This document shows, one piece after another, positions 62,603 through 64,000 of a stretch of 64,000 nucleotides of DNA. Under the pieces are notes generated by a model. It was not told where the DNA came from. It saw only the letters and a list, made by a program, of their open reading frames with translations, and ran no database searches. A program made the position numbers and the translations under genes. Position 1 is the stretch's first letter, and every line of letters begins with the position of its first letter. The DNA is taken from contig CM060857.1 in assembly GCA_030737835.1 (NCBI GenBank), positions 16,689,496 through 16,753,495 on the forward strand, in the 5' to 3' direction. Source of the stretch: Acorus gramineus (Eukaryota > Streptophyta > Magnoliopsida > Acorales > Acoraceae).

Positions 62603-62878
62603 GGGATTTTTAGTTTTAAGTCCCTGTAAACTATATGATTTAGTGATCGATCCTTCATTTCTTCATATTTTGGATTAAGTCCCCATATTTAAAGGGTATG
62701 TTCCTTTTTAGTCCCTCCCAGGGACTAAAAAGAAAATTAAATAATTTAAGGATACGTCCCTAAGAGGGACTAAAAAAGAACATTGCATTTAAATCTGGGG
62801 ACTTAAACTGATATATGAAGAAGTGAAGGATCAATCACTAAATCATATAGTTTATAGAGACTTAAAACTAAAAATCCC
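62603..62878. mobile_element. Palindromic MITE, copy B (276 bp), 9-bp TSD
   Basis: It starts gggatttttagttttaagtc and ends in the complement. Flanking 9-mers ttaattcat (62594-62602) and ttaatttat (62879-62887) match at 8 of 9. It is the sister of copy A at 52821-53095. The 9-bp duplication and long arms point to Mutator-like origin. Confidence 0.75.
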
Positions 62879-62887
62879 TTAATTTAT

Positions 62888-64000
62888 TTGAATATATATT
62901 TGAATATATATTTTATTAGTCAACTATGTATATGTTTCAAAAAAATTGAAACCTAGCGGGTTTAACAAAAATAATTATAAGGATGACTAAGTATGATGTT
63001 TTAAAAGAAAATTATTTTGAAGTGTCAGTTATAATTTAAAAATTCAATAATATTATTAATCATTCATTCAAAATTAGGGCTACTTGTAAAATAGTGTAAA
63101 CTGTGTGTTTCCAAATCCAATAGATAAAAGGTCATATGTATGTCCCACAATCCATCTTTGTCCTTTAGAGGGGGCACATTCCCTTAGAATGATTCGGACG
63201 ATTTTATTTGGAGACAAAAGAGAAGAAAAAAATGGGTCGGTGGTTTGGCTTTGCTAATGAGAGAGAGAGATTGAAAGTAGGTATCTTCTCAAGCAGCGGA
63301 GCCCATCTCAGCATTGTCACTTTTGTGGGATAACACGGGGACAACTAAATTAATGAACACACATCACAATCATCTTTTTTTTTTATATGTTTTCTTTAAT
63401 TAATAACCCAAGTAAAAGCCAAGAAGAAGAGCACCACATTGCCCATTGGATCGGAGGGGTGATTCCGGACCCCTACCTTTCTAATTATATAGATTGAAGA
63501 TAGATGGACATTGATTTGATGCCATTTTGGCTCTCCTTTGGTGGCCTTTTTTGGAGCTCTAGTTTACTGGTCTCCTTCATATATTGTATTGTATTGGTGT
63601 GTTGTGTATGGATTATTTATCTTTTGATATTAATAATGAGAACTTAAATATATACGATGATTTTAAAACTCAATTTTTTTGAGCTAAAACAATTTTAGTA
63701 CGTTTCAGAAAAAATAAAATGAAATATTTAATATAATATATTTTATTTTGAAATACTGTTCTAGCAAGTTCTATTTTAAAACTAGACTTGCAAGTTCTAG
63801 CAACTTTTTGAAAATCTTGATTGTCAATGAAGGGAAGGTGGATCCATTTTGGAGTATACTATTCTACCAAAAAAAAAAAAATGGAATAAACTAAAGCTCA
63901 ATATTATTTTGTTCAACAATAGCTCGGTGGCACGTCGAAAGTAAACTTATTAAAAAAAAAAAAACCATTTTTTAATTGCTCTACATGACTTGATGAAAAT
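62888..64000. other. Gene-free AT-rich interval
   Basis: No coding region is supported. A short GA tract lies near 63259-63270. I see no further element ends. Confidence 0.55.

Noticed and set aside
1-64000. CRISPR arrays, bacterial operons, riboswitches, rRNA genes
   Set aside because: None seen; the window is plant nuclear DNA and shows no regularly spaced repeats of that kind.

Overview
The window is nuclear DNA of a flowering plant. It is AT-rich and gene-poor, has GT-AG introns with AT-rich interiors, and carries homologues of land-plant families (WAV3-type RING/VWA ligase, P-class PPR protein, plastid ribonucleoprotein, exosome subunit). The repeats are typical of plants too: an Athila-like LTR retroelement primed by tRNA-Asp, an L1-type LINE and many small TIR elements. 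I could not place the lineage further.

Positions 1-27000 hold no gene I can support. This part is a bed of small DNA transposons: Mutator-type MITEs with long inverted repeats and 9-bp target duplications, other TIR elements, foldbacks and small duplications. One element (about 23943-25423) carries a promoter-and-leader-like segment. Positions 27120-31580 hold a WAV3/EDA40-like E3 ligase gene with two abutting upstream ORFs in its leader. Positions 33467-35902 hold a P-class PPR gene, the likely orthologue of Arabidopsis At1g13630, with a short 87-nt intron. A LINE fragment follows, and an 8.2-kb Athila-like Ty3/gypsy fossil (36618-44858) has inserted into it.

Positions 47306-50463 hold what looks like a divergent pair: a weak small ORF on the minus strand and a seven-exon RRP41L/MTR3-like exosome gene on the plus strand. 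The first exon of the exosome gene has no visible AUG start and a changed N-terminal motif. Positions 51368-53131 are a nest of three TIR elements; one of the inner ones carries its own TATA box and short ORF. Positions 54203-56470 hold a four-exon CP29-type chloroplast RNA-binding protein gene. From 56500 to the end there is again no supported gene, only MITEs, a tRNA-like (SINE-type) promoter block, a 156-bp tandem duplication and decayed sequence.

The genes are ordinary nuclear genes, several linked to RNA metabolism (exosome, plastid RNP, probable organelle PPR), and do not form an operon or a dedicated system. I see no convincing new biological system. The points most worth a second look are the nested MULE-type elements with gene-like cargo, the eroded 5' end of the exosome gene, and the abutting uORFs of the WAV3-like gene.
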